NCBI RefSeq assembly: GCF_008843145.1
Contig: NZ_CP030265.1
Location: forward strand, 835,001-899,000
Length of the DNA: 64,000 nucleotides
Direction of reading: 5' to 3'
Source: Skermanella pratensis
Lineage (GTDB): Bacteria > Pseudomonadota > Alphaproteobacteria > Azospirillales > Azospirillaceae
In this document: piece after piece, positions 1 to 8,183 of the stretch
Position numbering within the stretch: position 1 is the first letter of the stretch
How the letters are laid out: every line of letters starts with the position of its first letter
Notes under the pieces: model-generated
Databases searched by the model: none
What the model saw: the letters and a program-made list of their open reading frames with translations, nothing else
Told to the model about the DNA's origin: nothing
Made by a program: the position numbers and the translations under genes

Positions 1-346
1 GGGAGGCCAGCGCCGCGGGGCCGCCGGCGGACTCCCCTCCGGCCGGAACGGTCCGCGAGGGAGCCGCCTGGTCGAGCAGATCCTCCAGCGTCATGCCGGG
101 CTGGGCGACGGCGGTCATGACCACGGCACCCGCCGCCTCCAGGCGCGATCCGACGGCCTGAGCCAGAAGGGCGGCGTCGTCCTCCCGGTCGGCGGTCACG
201 GCCAGGGCCCTGCGCCCCGCCATGGCGGAGAGGAGCACGGCGTTCAGGATCTCCCCGGCATCCGCTGGGGCGCCGTCCTGGCCGCCGCCCGGGTGCCGCG
301 TCCCGACCGAGGGCACCCCAACCGATGTAGTCCGCGCCGTCGCCAT
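1..346 (-). CDS. Partial protein of unknown function, N-terminal part
   Basis: The frame is open from an ATG at 346 down to the window edge (115 codons), so only the N-terminus is present. After a disordered Gly/Pro-rich lead comes a segment containing ILNAVLLSAMAGRRALAV and then LLAQAVGSRLEAAGAVV. This layout loosely recalls the start of ExeA/GspA-type AAA ATPases, where a Walker A loop follows a similar helix. No GxxGxGKT motif is visible, so an ATPase assignment is not supported. It is transcribed away from the TetR gene at 664. Coding status rests on frame openness and on codon use like the neighbours; the function is unknown. Confidence 0.5.
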   Translation of the reverse strand, partial: MATARTTSVGVPSVGTRHPGGGQDGAPADAGEILNAVLLSAMAGRRALAVTADREDDAALLAQAVGSRLEAAGAVVMTAVAQPGMTLEDLLDQAAPSRTVPAGGESAGGPAALAS

Positions 347-663
347 CCCGATGCCTCGCGTTCCGGAGTTCCGCGTTCTGCGCAGCCGGGGCCAAAGGCC
401 CGGACGCCTTGTTCCGGATTGGTTAAAGCCGATCCCGCCCGCCCGCTATGAACCGGTTCACATCCCGGCCCAGTCCCGGCCCAGTCCCGGCCCAGGTCCC
501 GGCCCAGGTCCCGGCCCAGGTCCCGGGGTGGCGTCGGTGACGAATCAACGCTATCATCACCCATAACGACCGGCAGCCGGGCCGGTGGCCGGTGGTCACC
601 CGGCCCGCCGCCCAGGCCCTTTCGGCCAGACCCTTTCAGAGCGTTCGGGAGAACCCAGCGACC
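347..663. other. Non-coding divergent region
   Basis: These 317 bases separate the leftward partial gene from the rightward TetR gene and should hold both promoters. The only distinct structure is the GC-rich tandem repeat at 464-526. I found no convincing hexamer pair. Open frames crossing it, including a GTG start at 592 that would extend the TetR gene by 24 residues, have low-complexity sequence and no conserved domain. Confidence 0.5.
464..526. repeat. Five-copy short tandem repeat
   Basis: Two 11-bp units (CCCGGCCCAGT) are followed by three 12-bp units (CCCGGCCCAGGT) and a partial copy. The 11/12-bp alternation shows that a single-base insertion was copied along with the array, as expected for slipped-strand growth. 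It lies about 140 bp upstream of the TetR start. Confidence 0.85.
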
Positions 664-1299
664 ATGACCGGCATGATCGATGACAAGAGCCCGCAGCCGC
701 CGCCGTCCGGCCGGCGCGGACCGGCGGAGCACGAGCGGCGCGGGCAGATCCTTGCCGCGGCGGACGAGCATTTCCGCCACTACGGCTACAAGAAGACCAC
801 GGTCGCCGACCTGGCCAAGGCGATCGGACTGTCGACCGCCTACGTCTACAAGTTCTTCGAGTCGAAGCAGGCGATCGGGGAGGCGGTCTGCGGCCGGTGC
901 CTCGGCTCCATCGAGGCCGAGCTGCGCGCCATCGCGGGGGAGCCGAAACCGGCGGCCGACCGGCTGCGGCGGATCTACAAGACGCTGGGCAAGCGCAGCG
1001 CCGAGCTGTTCTTCAACGACCGGAAGCTCCACGACATCGTCCAGGCCGCGGTGGAAGAGGACTGGCAGGCGCCCATGACCCACAAGACCGCCCTGCAGGA
1101 TATCGTCCGGCAGGTGGTCGGGGACGGCAGGGACGCCGGGGAGTTCGAGCGCAAGACACCGCTGGACGAGACCTGCCGGGCCATCATCCAGACGATGCTG
1201 CCGTTCTGGCATCCCCTCATCCTGGAGCGGACCCTGGACGACCTGGACGACAATACGACCGCCGTGGCGACCCTGGTCCTGCGGGGGCTGAGCGCATGA
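664..1299 (+). CDS. TetR/AcrR family transcriptional regulator
   Basis: This 211-residue protein begins with a tetR-type helix-turn-helix: RGQILAAADEHFRHYGYKKT, then TVADLAKAIGLSTAYVYKFF, with the usual K-T-T-V and Y-x-Y-F landmarks. A divergent all-helical ligand-binding domain follows. It lies directly upstream of, and in the same direction as, an RND efflux pair, so it is most likely the pump's local repressor; an inverted repeat inside the pump promoter (1362-1380) is a candidate operator. ATG 664 was chosen because the in-frame GTG at 592 adds only an unconserved tail; ATG 673 is also possible. Confidence 0.85.
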   Translation: MTGMIDDKSPQPPPSGRRGPAEHERRGQILAAADEHFRHYGYKKTTVADLAKAIGLSTAYVYKFFESKQAIGEAVCGRCLGSIEAELRAIAGEPKPAADRLRRIYKTLGKRSAELFFNDRKLHDIVQAAVEEDWQAPMTHKTALQDIVRQVVGDGRDAGEFERKTPLDETCRAIIQTMLPFWHPLILERTLDDLDDNTTAVATLVLRGLSA

Positions 1300-1355
1300 C
1301 CGGCCGGACGGCGGAGAGCTCCCTATCCTTTGGGTGATGAGTAATAAGTGACGGA

Positions 1356-1384
1356 TTGACAAATTCATCACTCGTGAATTAGTG
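1356..1384 (+). promoter_or_regulatory. Promoter with inverted-repeat operator for the RND operon
   Basis: A perfect -35 box TTGACA (1356-1361) is followed 17 bp later by a weak -10 (TTAGTG, 1379-1384). The spacer contains AATTCA-N7-TGAATT (1362-1380), a perfect 6-bp-arm inverted repeat. An AT-rich palindrome between the hexamers is a typical position for a TetR-family repressor site. It sits 30 bp upstream of the adaptor start. Confidence 0.6.
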
Positions 1385-1413
1385 TGGTCTTCGATGTCCC
1401 ACGGAGGCCCGCC

Positions 1414-2598
1414 ATGACGCGTTCCAGCAGGTTCAGTACCTCCACCGCCTTCTCCCCGCTCGCCTTTCTTCCGGCCACCCGCCGCATCCCGGCGGCCCTC
1501 CCCCTCATGGCATTGGCGCTCGCGCTCGCCGCCTGCACCCCGTCGCAGTCGGCCGAAGAGGCGCCGGCCGATCCCCGGACCGGTCCCCAACTGGTCCGCG
1601 TCGCGGCGGTGCAGCCCGCCGGCCCCGCGGTCCGCGGCTTCACGGGCACCGTCTCCGCCCGCATCCAGAGCAACCTGGGCTTCCGCGTGCCGGGCAAGAT
1701 CGTGGAGCGTCTGGTCGATGCCGGCCAAGTGGTCCGTTCCGGCCAGCCCCTCATGCGGATCGACCGCACCGGGTACGAGCACGCCATCGCGGCGCAGCTC
1801 GGCAACGTCGCGGCGGCGAAGGCGCGGCTGATCCAGGCCGCCGCCGACGAGACCCGCCTGCGCGGGCTGGTGGCGTCCGGCGCCGTCTCCACCGCGGCCT
1901 ACGACCAGGCGAAGGCGGCGGCCGACAGCGCGCGGGCGCTGCTGGCCGCCGCCGAGGCGACCCTGAAGATCGCGCGGGACGAGGCCGACTACGCGACCCT
2001 GGTCGCCGATGCCGACGGCACCGTGGTGGAAACCCTGGGCGAGCCCGGGCAGGTCGTCGGCGCCGGGCAGCCCGTCGTCCGGCTGGCCCATGCCGGCCCG
2101 CGGGAGGCGGCGGTCAGCCTGCCGGAAACCCTGCGCCCCGCCCTCGGCTCCGCCGCGCGGGCAAGCCTCTACGGCAGCGGCGCGGAGTGGCCGGCCCGCC
2201 TGCGCCTGCTCTCGGATGCCGCCGATTCCGTCACCCGGACCTTCGACGCCCGCTACGTCCTCGACGGCGAGGCGGCGCGGGCGCCGCTGGGCGCCACCGT
2301 CACGGTGTACCTGGAAGGGGCCGCAGCACCTGCCGCCGGCAGGGTCCCGCTCGGCGCCGTCGCGGACCGGGGCGACGGGCCGGGCGTCTGGGTGCTCGAT
2401 TCCGGCCCCGGGCCCGGCCCCGAGCCCGGCGGGGCGACCGTCTCGTTCCGGCCGGTCCGGATCGGCGCGGTCGGCGGGGAAACCGTCACCCTGGACGGCG
2501 GCGTCGGCATCGGCGAGCGGATCGTGGCGCTGGGCGGGCGCTTCCTCCACGAAGGGCAGCGCGTCCGCGTCGCCGAGGATCTCGCGGGGCTGCGATGA
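1414..2598 (+). CDS. RND efflux periplasmic adaptor lipoprotein
   Basis: This 394-residue membrane-fusion protein links an inner-membrane RND pump to an outer-membrane channel. The N-terminus has a signal segment ending in a lipobox (ALAAC near residue 45), so it is probably lipid-anchored. Next come the barrel-sandwich half-motif (GFRVPGKIVERLVDAGQVV), a coiled-coil hairpin rich in Ala/Glu, and the second half (GTVVETLGEPGQVVGAGQPV). A Pro/Gly-rich insert (PGPGPEPGG) interrupts the distal domain. ATG 1414 is preceded by ACGGAGG at 1401; an upstream GTG (1384) lacks this. The stop overlaps the pump start (ATGA). Confidence 0.9.
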   Translation: MTRSSRFSTSTAFSPLAFLPATRRIPAALPLMALALALAACTPSQSAEEAPADPRTGPQLVRVAAVQPAGPAVRGFTGTVSARIQSNLGFRVPGKIVERLVDAGQVVRSGQPLMRIDRTGYEHAIAAQLGNVAAAKARLIQAAADETRLRGLVASGAVSTAAYDQAKAAADSARALLAAAEATLKIARDEADYATLVADADGTVVETLGEPGQVVGAGQPVVRLAHAGPREAAVSLPETLRPALGSAARASLYGSGAEWPARLRLLSDAADSVTRTFDARYVLDGEAARAPLGATVTVYLEGAAAPAAGRVPLGAVADRGDGPGVWVLDSGPGPGPEPGGATVSFRPVRIGAVGGETVTLDGGVGIGERIVALGGRFLHEGQRVRVAEDLAGLR

Positions 2599-5500
2599 CG
2601 GGCTTCAACCTCTCCGCCCTGGCGGTCCGCGAGCGCTCGGTCACCCTGTTCCTGATCGTCGCGATCATCCTGGCCGGCGGCTACGCCTTCGTGAAGCTGG
2701 GACGCGCCGAGGACCCCGTCTTCACGATCAAGGTGCTGACGGTCTCGGCGGTCTGGCCCGGGGCGACCGCCCGGGAGATGCAGGACCTCGTCGCCGATCC
2801 GCTGGAGAAGCGCCTCCAGGAGCTTCGCTGGTACGACCGCGTCGAGACCTTCACCCGTCCCGGCCTGGCCTTCATGACGGTCACGCTGAGGGACGACACG
2901 CCTCCGCCCGAGGTGCCGGCCGAATTCTACCAGGCCCGCAAGAAGCTGGACGACGAGGCCCGCAACCTTCCGCAGGGCGTCCTGGGACCCTTCGTCAACG
3001 ACGAGTTCTCGGACGTGACGTTCGCCCTCTTCGCGGTCCAGGCGCCCGACATGCCGCCGCGGCTGCTGACGCGGGAGGCCGAACGGCTCCGCCAGCGGCT
3101 GCTGCAGGTGGCGGGGGTCAAGAAGGTGAACATCCTGGGCGAGCGTCCGGAACGGATCTTCGTCGAGTTCTCCCACGCGAGGCTGGCGACCCTCGGCATC
3201 GGGGCCAGGGACATCTTCGACGCGCTCCAGCGCCGGAACGCGGTCACGCCGGCCGGATCGATCGAGACCGACGGGCCGCAGGTCTTCGTCCGGCTCGACG
3301 GCGCCTACGACGACCTGCAGCAGATCCGCGACACGCCGATCGTCTCCGGCGGGCGCGTGCTGAAGCTGTCGGACATCGCCTCGGTCGAGCGCGGCTACGA
3401 GGACCCGGCCACCTTCCTGATCCGCCACGGCGGCGAGCCGGCCCTGATGCTCGGCGTCGTCATGCAGGACGGCTGGAACGGCCTGGAGCTGGGCGCGGCG
3501 CTGGAGGCGGAGCGGGCGCGGATCTCGGCGGAGCTGCCGGCCGGCCTCTCGCTCACGAAGATCACGGACCAGGCGGTCAATATCCGCGAGTCCGTGGACG
3601 AGTTCATGCTCAAGTTCTTCGCGGCCCTGGGCGTGGTGATGGCGGTCAGCCTCGCCAGCCTGGGTTGGCGGGTCGGCATCGTGGTCGCGGCGGCGGTGCC
3701 GCTGACGCTGGCGATCGTCTTCGTGGTCATGCTCGACACCGGGCGGGCGTTCGACCGGATCACGCTGGGCGCCTTGATCGTGGCGCTCGGCCTGCTGGTG
3801 GACGACGCGATCATCGCGATCGAGATGATGGTGGTGAAGCTGGAGGAGGGCTTCGAGCGCGCCAAGGCCGCCGCCTATGCCTGGAGCCACACCGCCGCCC
3901 CCATGCTGTCGGGCACGCTGGTCACCGTCATCGGCTTCACGCCCGTGGGCTTCGCCCGGTCGACCGCGGGCGAGTATGCCGGCAACATCTTCTGGATCGT
4001 CGGGTTCGCCCTGGTCGCGTCCTGGTTCGTCGCGGTGATCTTCACCCCCTATCTCGGGGTCAAGCTGCTGCCCGACATCAAGCCGGTCCCGGGCGGGCAC
4101 GCGGCGATCTACGCGACGCCCAACTACCGCCGGCTGCGCCGGATCGTGGACTGGTCGGTCCGCCGCAAGTTCCCCGTGGCGGGTGCGGTGGTCGGCCTGC
4201 TGGTCCTGTCCGGGCTGGGCCTGGGCACGGTCAAGCAGCAGTTCTTTCCGGCCTCCGACCGGCCGGAGGTGCTGGTCGAGGTGCAGATGCCGGAAGGGAC
4301 CGGCATCGCCGCCACGTCGGCCGCGACGGCCAAGGTCGAGGCCTGGCTGAAGCTCCAGCCGGAGGCGGAGATCGTCACCAGCTATATCGGCCAGGGCGCC
4401 GCCCGGTTCTTCCTGTCCTACAGCCCGGAACTGCCCGATCCGTCCTTTGCCAAGCTGGTCGTGCTGACCCCCGACGCGGAGGCGCGCGACCGCCTCAAGC
4501 TCCGCCTGCGCCAGCGGATCGCGGAGGGGCTGGCGCCGGAGGCGCGGCTGCGGGTGACCCAGCTGGTGTTCGGCCCCTATTCCCGCTTCATGGTCAATTT
4601 CCGGGTGATGGGTCCCGATCCGGCGCGGCTCCGCGCCATCGCCGACGAGGTCCAGGCGGTGATGCGGGCCAATCCCCATACCCGGCATGTCAACCAGGAC
4701 TGGGGCGAGCGCGCGCCGACCGTGCATTTCGTCCTGGACCAGGACCGCCTGGGCCTGATCGGCCTGACGCCCCGGGACGTGGGCGAGCAGCTCCGATTCC
4801 TGCTGGCCGGCGTGCCGGTGACCCAGGTCCGGGACGGTATCCGCGCGGTCGAGGTGGTCGCCCGCAGCGCGGGCCCGGAACGCCTTGACCCGTCCAGGCT
4901 CGGCGAGCTGACCCTGACGGCGCGCGACGGCCGGCCGGTCCCGCTCGCCCAGGTCGGCCGCGTCGAGGTCCGGCCGGAGGACCCGATCCTGAAGCGGCGC
5001 GACCGCACGCCCACCATCACCGTCCAGGCCGACATCGACGAGACCCTGCAGCCGCCCGAGGTCTCGCTGGAGATCCTGGAAGCGCTGGCGCCGCTGATGG
5101 CGCGGCTGCCCGACGGCTACCGGATCGAGGCGGGCGGCAACATCGAGGACGCGGGCAAGGCCAACGCGGCGCTGGTCCCGCTGTTCCCGGTCATGATCCT
5201 GCTGACGCTGCTGGTCCTCGTCGTGCAGACCCGGTCGCTGGCGGCGACCGCCATGGTGTTCCTGACGGCGCCGCTGGGGTTGGTCGGCGCCGTGCCGGCC
5301 CTGCTGCTGTTCCAGCAGCCCTTCGGCTTCAACGCGATCCTGGGGCTGATCGGGCTGTCCGGCATCCTGATGCGCAACACGCTGATCCTGATCGGCCAGA
5401 TCCACGCGAACCAGCGGGACGGGCAGGATCCCTACACCGCAGTGGTCGAGGCGACCGTCCAGCGCGCCCGGCCGGTGATCCTGACGGCGCTGGCCGCCGT

Positions 5501-5714
5501 GCTGGCCTTCATCCCGCTGACCACCTCCGTCTTCTGGGGCTCGATGGCCTATACCCTGATCGGCGGCACGGCGGCCGGTACCGTGCTGACCCTGGTGTTC
5601 CTGCCGACCCTCTACGCGATCTGGTTCCGGGTCGGTGCCGACGAGGCTCCCGCCACGCCGCGGGCGGCGCCGATCGCGGCCGGGCGGCCCCGGATGGCCT
5701 CATCCCAGGGTTGA
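2595..5714 (+). CDS. RND family efflux permease
   Basis: This 1039-residue proton-driven inner-membrane transporter of the AcrB/HAE-like family has the usual length for the family. The first helix is at residues 13-31, the large periplasmic loop follows, and a helix bundle near residues 335-500 carries LGALIVALGLLVDDAIIAIE with the acidic pair of TM4. The second loop and second bundle (PVMILLTLLVLVVQTRSLAAT) complete the tandem architecture. The ATGA overlap with the adaptor indicates translational coupling. No outer-membrane factor gene follows, so the pump presumably uses a channel encoded elsewhere. The substrate cannot be read from sequence. Confidence 0.92.
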   Translation: MTGFNLSALAVRERSVTLFLIVAIILAGGYAFVKLGRAEDPVFTIKVLTVSAVWPGATAREMQDLVADPLEKRLQELRWYDRVETFTRPGLAFMTVTLRDDTPPPEVPAEFYQARKKLDDEARNLPQGVLGPFVNDEFSDVTFALFAVQAPDMPPRLLTREAERLRQRLLQVAGVKKVNILGERPERIFVEFSHARLATLGIGARDIFDALQRRNAVTPAGSIETDGPQVFVRLDGAYDDLQQIRDTPIVSGGRVLKLSDIASVERGYEDPATFLIRHGGEPALMLGVVMQDGWNGLELGAALEAERARISAELPAGLSLTKITDQAVNIRESVDEFMLKFFAALGVVMAVSLASLGWRVGIVVAAAVPLTLAIVFVVMLDTGRAFDRITLGALIVALGLLVDDAIIAIEMMVVKLEEGFERAKAAAYAWSHTAAPMLSGTLVTVIGFTPVGFARSTAGEYAGNIFWIVGFALVASWFVAVIFTPYLGVKLLPDIKPVPGGHAAIYATPNYRRLRRIVDWSVRRKFPVAGAVVGLLVLSGLGLGTVKQQFFPASDRPEVLVEVQMPEGTGIAATSAATAKVEAWLKLQPEAEIVTSYIGQGAARFFLSYSPELPDPSFAKLVVLTPDAEARDRLKLRLRQRIAEGLAPEARLRVTQLVFGPYSRFMVNFRVMGPDPARLRAIADEVQAVMRANPHTRHVNQDWGERAPTVHFVLDQDRLGLIGLTPRDVGEQLRFLLAGVPVTQVRDGIRAVEVVARSAGPERLDPSRLGELTLTARDGRPVPLAQVGRVEVRPEDPILKRRDRTPTITVQADIDETLQPPEVSLEILEALAPLMARLPDGYRIEAGGNIEDAGKANAALVPLFPVMILLTLLVLVVQTRSLAATAMVFLTAPLGLVGAVPALLLFQQPFGFNAILGLIGLSGILMRNTLILIGQIHANQRDGQDPYTAVVEATVQRARPVILTALAAVLAFIPLTTSVFWGSMAYTLIGGTAAGTVLTLVFLPTLYAIWFRVGADEAPATPRAAPIAAGRPRMASSQG

Positions 5715-5739
5715 CGGTCCAGAACTCGCGCCATAGCGT
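5711..5739 (+). promoter_or_regulatory. Promoter of denD (twin copy 1)
   Basis: TTGACG (5711-5716), a 17-bp spacer and TAGCGT (5734-5739). The element is repeated almost base for base at 6822-6850, and the similarity continues downstream of the -10 box through ACAAGCCGCG and CAGACGGC. It overlaps the last codons of the RND permease, so denD has its own transcription start. Confidence 0.65.
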
Positions 5740-5785
5740 CGTCGGACAAGCCGCGTCCAGACGGCGGGCAAGGGAGAAGAAGAGC

Positions 5786-6781
5786 ATGCATATTCTCATC
5801 ATCGGCGCGGCCGGCATGGTCGGCCGCAAACTGGCCGACCGGCTGGCGGTTGACGGGCAACTCGGCGGCCAGGGCGTCGATGTCCTGACTCTGGCCGACA
5901 TGGTCGAGGCCGCGGCACCGGCCGGGTTCAAGGGCGAGGTTCGGACGGCCGCCCTCGACATTTCCAAACCGGGCGAGGTGGAAAAGCTGGTCGCGGCGCG
6001 GCCGGACGTGATCTTCCACCTCGCGGCCATCGTCTCCGGCGAGGCGGAGGCGGATTTCGAGAAGGGCTACGCCATCAATCTCGACGGGACGCGCTTCCTG
6101 TTCGAGGCGATCCGGCTCGAAGCCGCCCGGGAGCCGTACAAGCCACGCGTCGTCTTCTCCTCCTCCATCGCGGTGTTCGGGGCGCCGTTCCCGGAAAAGA
6201 TCGGCGACGAGTTCTTCACCACGCCGCTGACCAGCTACGGCACCCAGAAGGCCATGGGGGAGCTGCTGCTGGCGGATTATTCGCGGCGGGGCTTCTTCGA
6301 CGGCATCGGCATCAGGCTTCCCACGATCTGCATCCGCCCCGGCAAGCCGAACAAGGCGGCGTCGGGCTTCTTCTCCAACATCCTGCGCGAACCGCTCGCC
6401 GGGCACGAAGCCGTGCTGCCGGTCGGCGAGGATGTCCGGCACTGGCACGCCAGCCCGCGCTCCGCGGTCGGGTTCCTGCTGCACGCCGCGACCATGGACC
6501 TGGAGCGGCTGGGCTGGCGCCGCAACCTGTCGATGCCCGGCCTGTCGGCCACCGTGGGGGAGCAGATCGAGGCGCTGCGCCGGGTCGCCGGCGACAAGGC
6601 CGTGAAACTGATCCGGCATGAGCCGGACCCGTTCATCATCAAGATCGTGTCCGGCTGGTCGCGTGATTTCGACACCGGCCGGGCGGAATCCCTGGGTTTC
6701 ACGGCGGAGCGGTCGTTCGACGAGATCATCCGGGTGCATATCGAGGACGAATTGGGCGGGAAGCTCCCGACTTATTCCTGA
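5786..6781 (+). CDS. denD: NAD-dependent epimerase/dehydratase, D-erythronate dehydrogenase-like
   Basis: This 331-residue extended short-chain dehydrogenase starts with the Rossmann motif MHILIIGAAGMVGRKLADRL (GxxGxxG). It has the catalytic Ser in VFSSSIAVFG and the Y-x-x-x-K pair in SYGTQKAMGELL. The N-terminus and length match the DenD family, which oxidises D-erythronate to 2-oxo-D-erythronate. The partner kinase and isomerase genes (otnK, otnI) are not nearby, so the physiological substrate is inferred only. It shares a promoter design with the adjacent ROK-ABC operon, suggesting joint control for uptake and oxidation of a sugar acid or polyol. GGGAGAAGAAG precedes ATG 5786. Confidence 0.75.
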   Translation: MHILIIGAAGMVGRKLADRLAVDGQLGGQGVDVLTLADMVEAAAPAGFKGEVRTAALDISKPGEVEKLVAARPDVIFHLAAIVSGEAEADFEKGYAINLDGTRFLFEAIRLEAAREPYKPRVVFSSSIAVFGAPFPEKIGDEFFTTPLTSYGTQKAMGELLLADYSRRGFFDGIGIRLPTICIRPGKPNKAASGFFSNILREPLAGHEAVLPVGEDVRHWHASPRSAVGFLLHAATMDLERLGWRRNLSMPGLSATVGEQIEALRRVAGDKAVKLIRHEPDPFIIKIVSGWSRDFDTGRAESLGFTAERSFDEIIRVHIEDELGGKLPTYS

Positions 6782-6821
6782 AACGGGTCGAAGTATCCGT
6801 GGGTTGGTTCTATCTTCGGGC

Positions 6822-6850
6822 TTGACGGTCTGAAGGTCCCGCCGTAGCGT
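6822..6850 (+). promoter_or_regulatory. Promoter of the ROK-ABC operon (twin copy 2)
   Basis: TTGACG (6822-6827), a 17-bp spacer and TAGCGT (6845-6850), followed by ACAAGCCGCG and CAGACGGC as in the denD promoter at 5711. This suggests that the ROK protein regulates both its own operon and denD. The GTG at 6849 lies inside the -10 box and so cannot be the ROK start. Confidence 0.65.
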
Positions 6851-6896
6851 GCCACACAAGCCGCGATCAGACGGCTGTCGTGGGGAGCGTTCCGGT

Positions 6897-8183
6897 GTGG
6901 CTGTCTTGATTGCAGGTCCAGGATCTTCGACCGCATGGTCCGGCCTGTCGGCCAGCGAAAGGGCCGTGCTGGACCTGCTGTTCTGGTCCCCCGGCCTTTC
7001 CCGCGACGCCATCTCGACGCGCGCCGCCTTCTCCAAGACCCGGGCCAACGCCATCGTGGCGGGACTGATCGAGCAGGGGCTGGTCGAGGAGATCGGCCTT
7101 CAGGAATCGACCGGCGGCAGGCGCGCCGAGACGATCCGCATCAACCGCGGGCTGGGCGTGCTGCTGGGCGTCGATCTCGACGCCACCCGGTTCGACGTCG
7201 CCGTCTTCACCCCCGACCTCCACCTGCTGGCCCGCGACGGCGAGGAGATCGACGTGCGCCGGGGTCCCGGGCTGGTGCTGTCCCATGTCCGGGCGCGGAT
7301 GCGCGGCCTGCTGGCGCGCTGCGGCGCCACGGCGGAACAGGTGCTGGGCATCGGCATCGGCGTTCCCGGCCCGGTGAACTTCGACACCGCCGAACTGGTG
7401 GCGCCGCCGCTGATGCCGGAATGGGACAGCTTCTCGATCCGCGCCGACCTGCGCGCCGACTACGCGGCTCCGATCTTCGTGGACAACGACGTGAACCTGA
7501 TGGCCCTGGGCGAGCTGTGGCACCTCCGCCGCCGGCTTCAGGACTTCCTGGTCATCAAGGTCAGCACCGGCATCGGCTGTGGCATCGTCTGCCACGGGCA
7601 GGTCTATCGCGGGGCCAACGGCTCGGCCGGCGATGTCGGGCATATCTGCGTGGACACCCACGGCCCGCGCTGCCACTGCGGCAATATCGGCTGCGTCGAG
7701 GCCATGGCCGCCGGACCCGCCATCGCCCGCATGGGGGCGGAGGCGGCCCAGGCCGGGGAGAGCCCCATGCTGGCCGACATGCTCGCGGCCAAGGGAACGA
7801 TCGATCTGGGCGACGTGGCCCAGGCCAGCCGCGCCGGCGATGCCGCGTCCAACTTGATCATCCAGCGCGCCGGGGCACGGATCGGGCAGATGCTGGCCTC
7901 GGTGGTCAATTTCTTCAACCCGTCCCACGTCTTCATAGGCGGGGAGGGCGCGCGCATCGGGCCGCTGTTCCTGGCCTCCGTGCGGCAGAGCGTCTACCAG
8001 CGCTCCCTGCCGCTCTCCACCCGGAACCTCCAGATCCAGTACACCCCGCTCGGCGAGCAGGCCGGGCTGATCGGCGCCGGGGTGCTGGCGATGCAGGAGG
8101 CCATGAGGGACAGGGCGCGGAACAGGGACGGTGCGCGGGGAAACATGCTGGAGCCCAGCCAGCTTGAGAGTGCCGGCCCATGA
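6897..8183 (+). CDS. ROK family transcriptional regulator
   Basis: A winged helix near the N-terminus (SASERAVLDLLFWSPGLSRD) is followed by a ROK sugar-kinase-like domain with VLLGVDLDAT, GIGIGVPGPV and DNDVNLMALGE. The zinc site CHCGNIGCVEA and the preceding GDVGH are intact. Such proteins are usually sugar-responsive repressors of neighbouring uptake genes. GTG 6897 is preceded by GGGGAG about 9 bp upstream. The gene overlaps the ABC ATPase start by ATGA, so repressor and importer are cotranscribed and probably autoregulated. Confidence 0.85.
   Translation: MAVLIAGPGSSTAWSGLSASERAVLDLLFWSPGLSRDAISTRAAFSKTRANAIVAGLIEQGLVEEIGLQESTGGRRAETIRINRGLGVLLGVDLDATRFDVAVFTPDLHLLARDGEEIDVRRGPGLVLSHVRARMRGLLARCGATAEQVLGIGIGVPGPVNFDTAELVAPPLMPEWDSFSIRADLRADYAAPIFVDNDVNLMALGELWHLRRRLQDFLVIKVSTGIGCGIVCHGQVYRGANGSAGDVGHICVDTHGPRCHCGNIGCVEAMAAGPAIARMGAEAAQAGESPMLADMLAAKGTIDLGDVAQASRAGDAASNLIIQRAGARIGQMLASVVNFFNPSHVFIGGEGARIGPLFLASVRQSVYQRSLPLSTRNLQIQYTPLGEQAGLIGAGVLAMQEAMRDRARNRDGARGNMLEPSQLESAGP

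Noticed and set aside
592-663. N-terminal extension of the TetR regulator from GTG 592
   Set aside because: The extra 24 residues are Pro/Arg/Ala-rich and precede an ATG followed by a normal TetR N-terminus.
244-5405. Very long antisense reading frames (up to about 1050 codons) opposite the TetR and RND genes
   Set aside because: They are Arg/Gly/Asp/His-rich with no domain, mirror the third-codon GC bias of the sense genes, and vanish where the sense gene ends.
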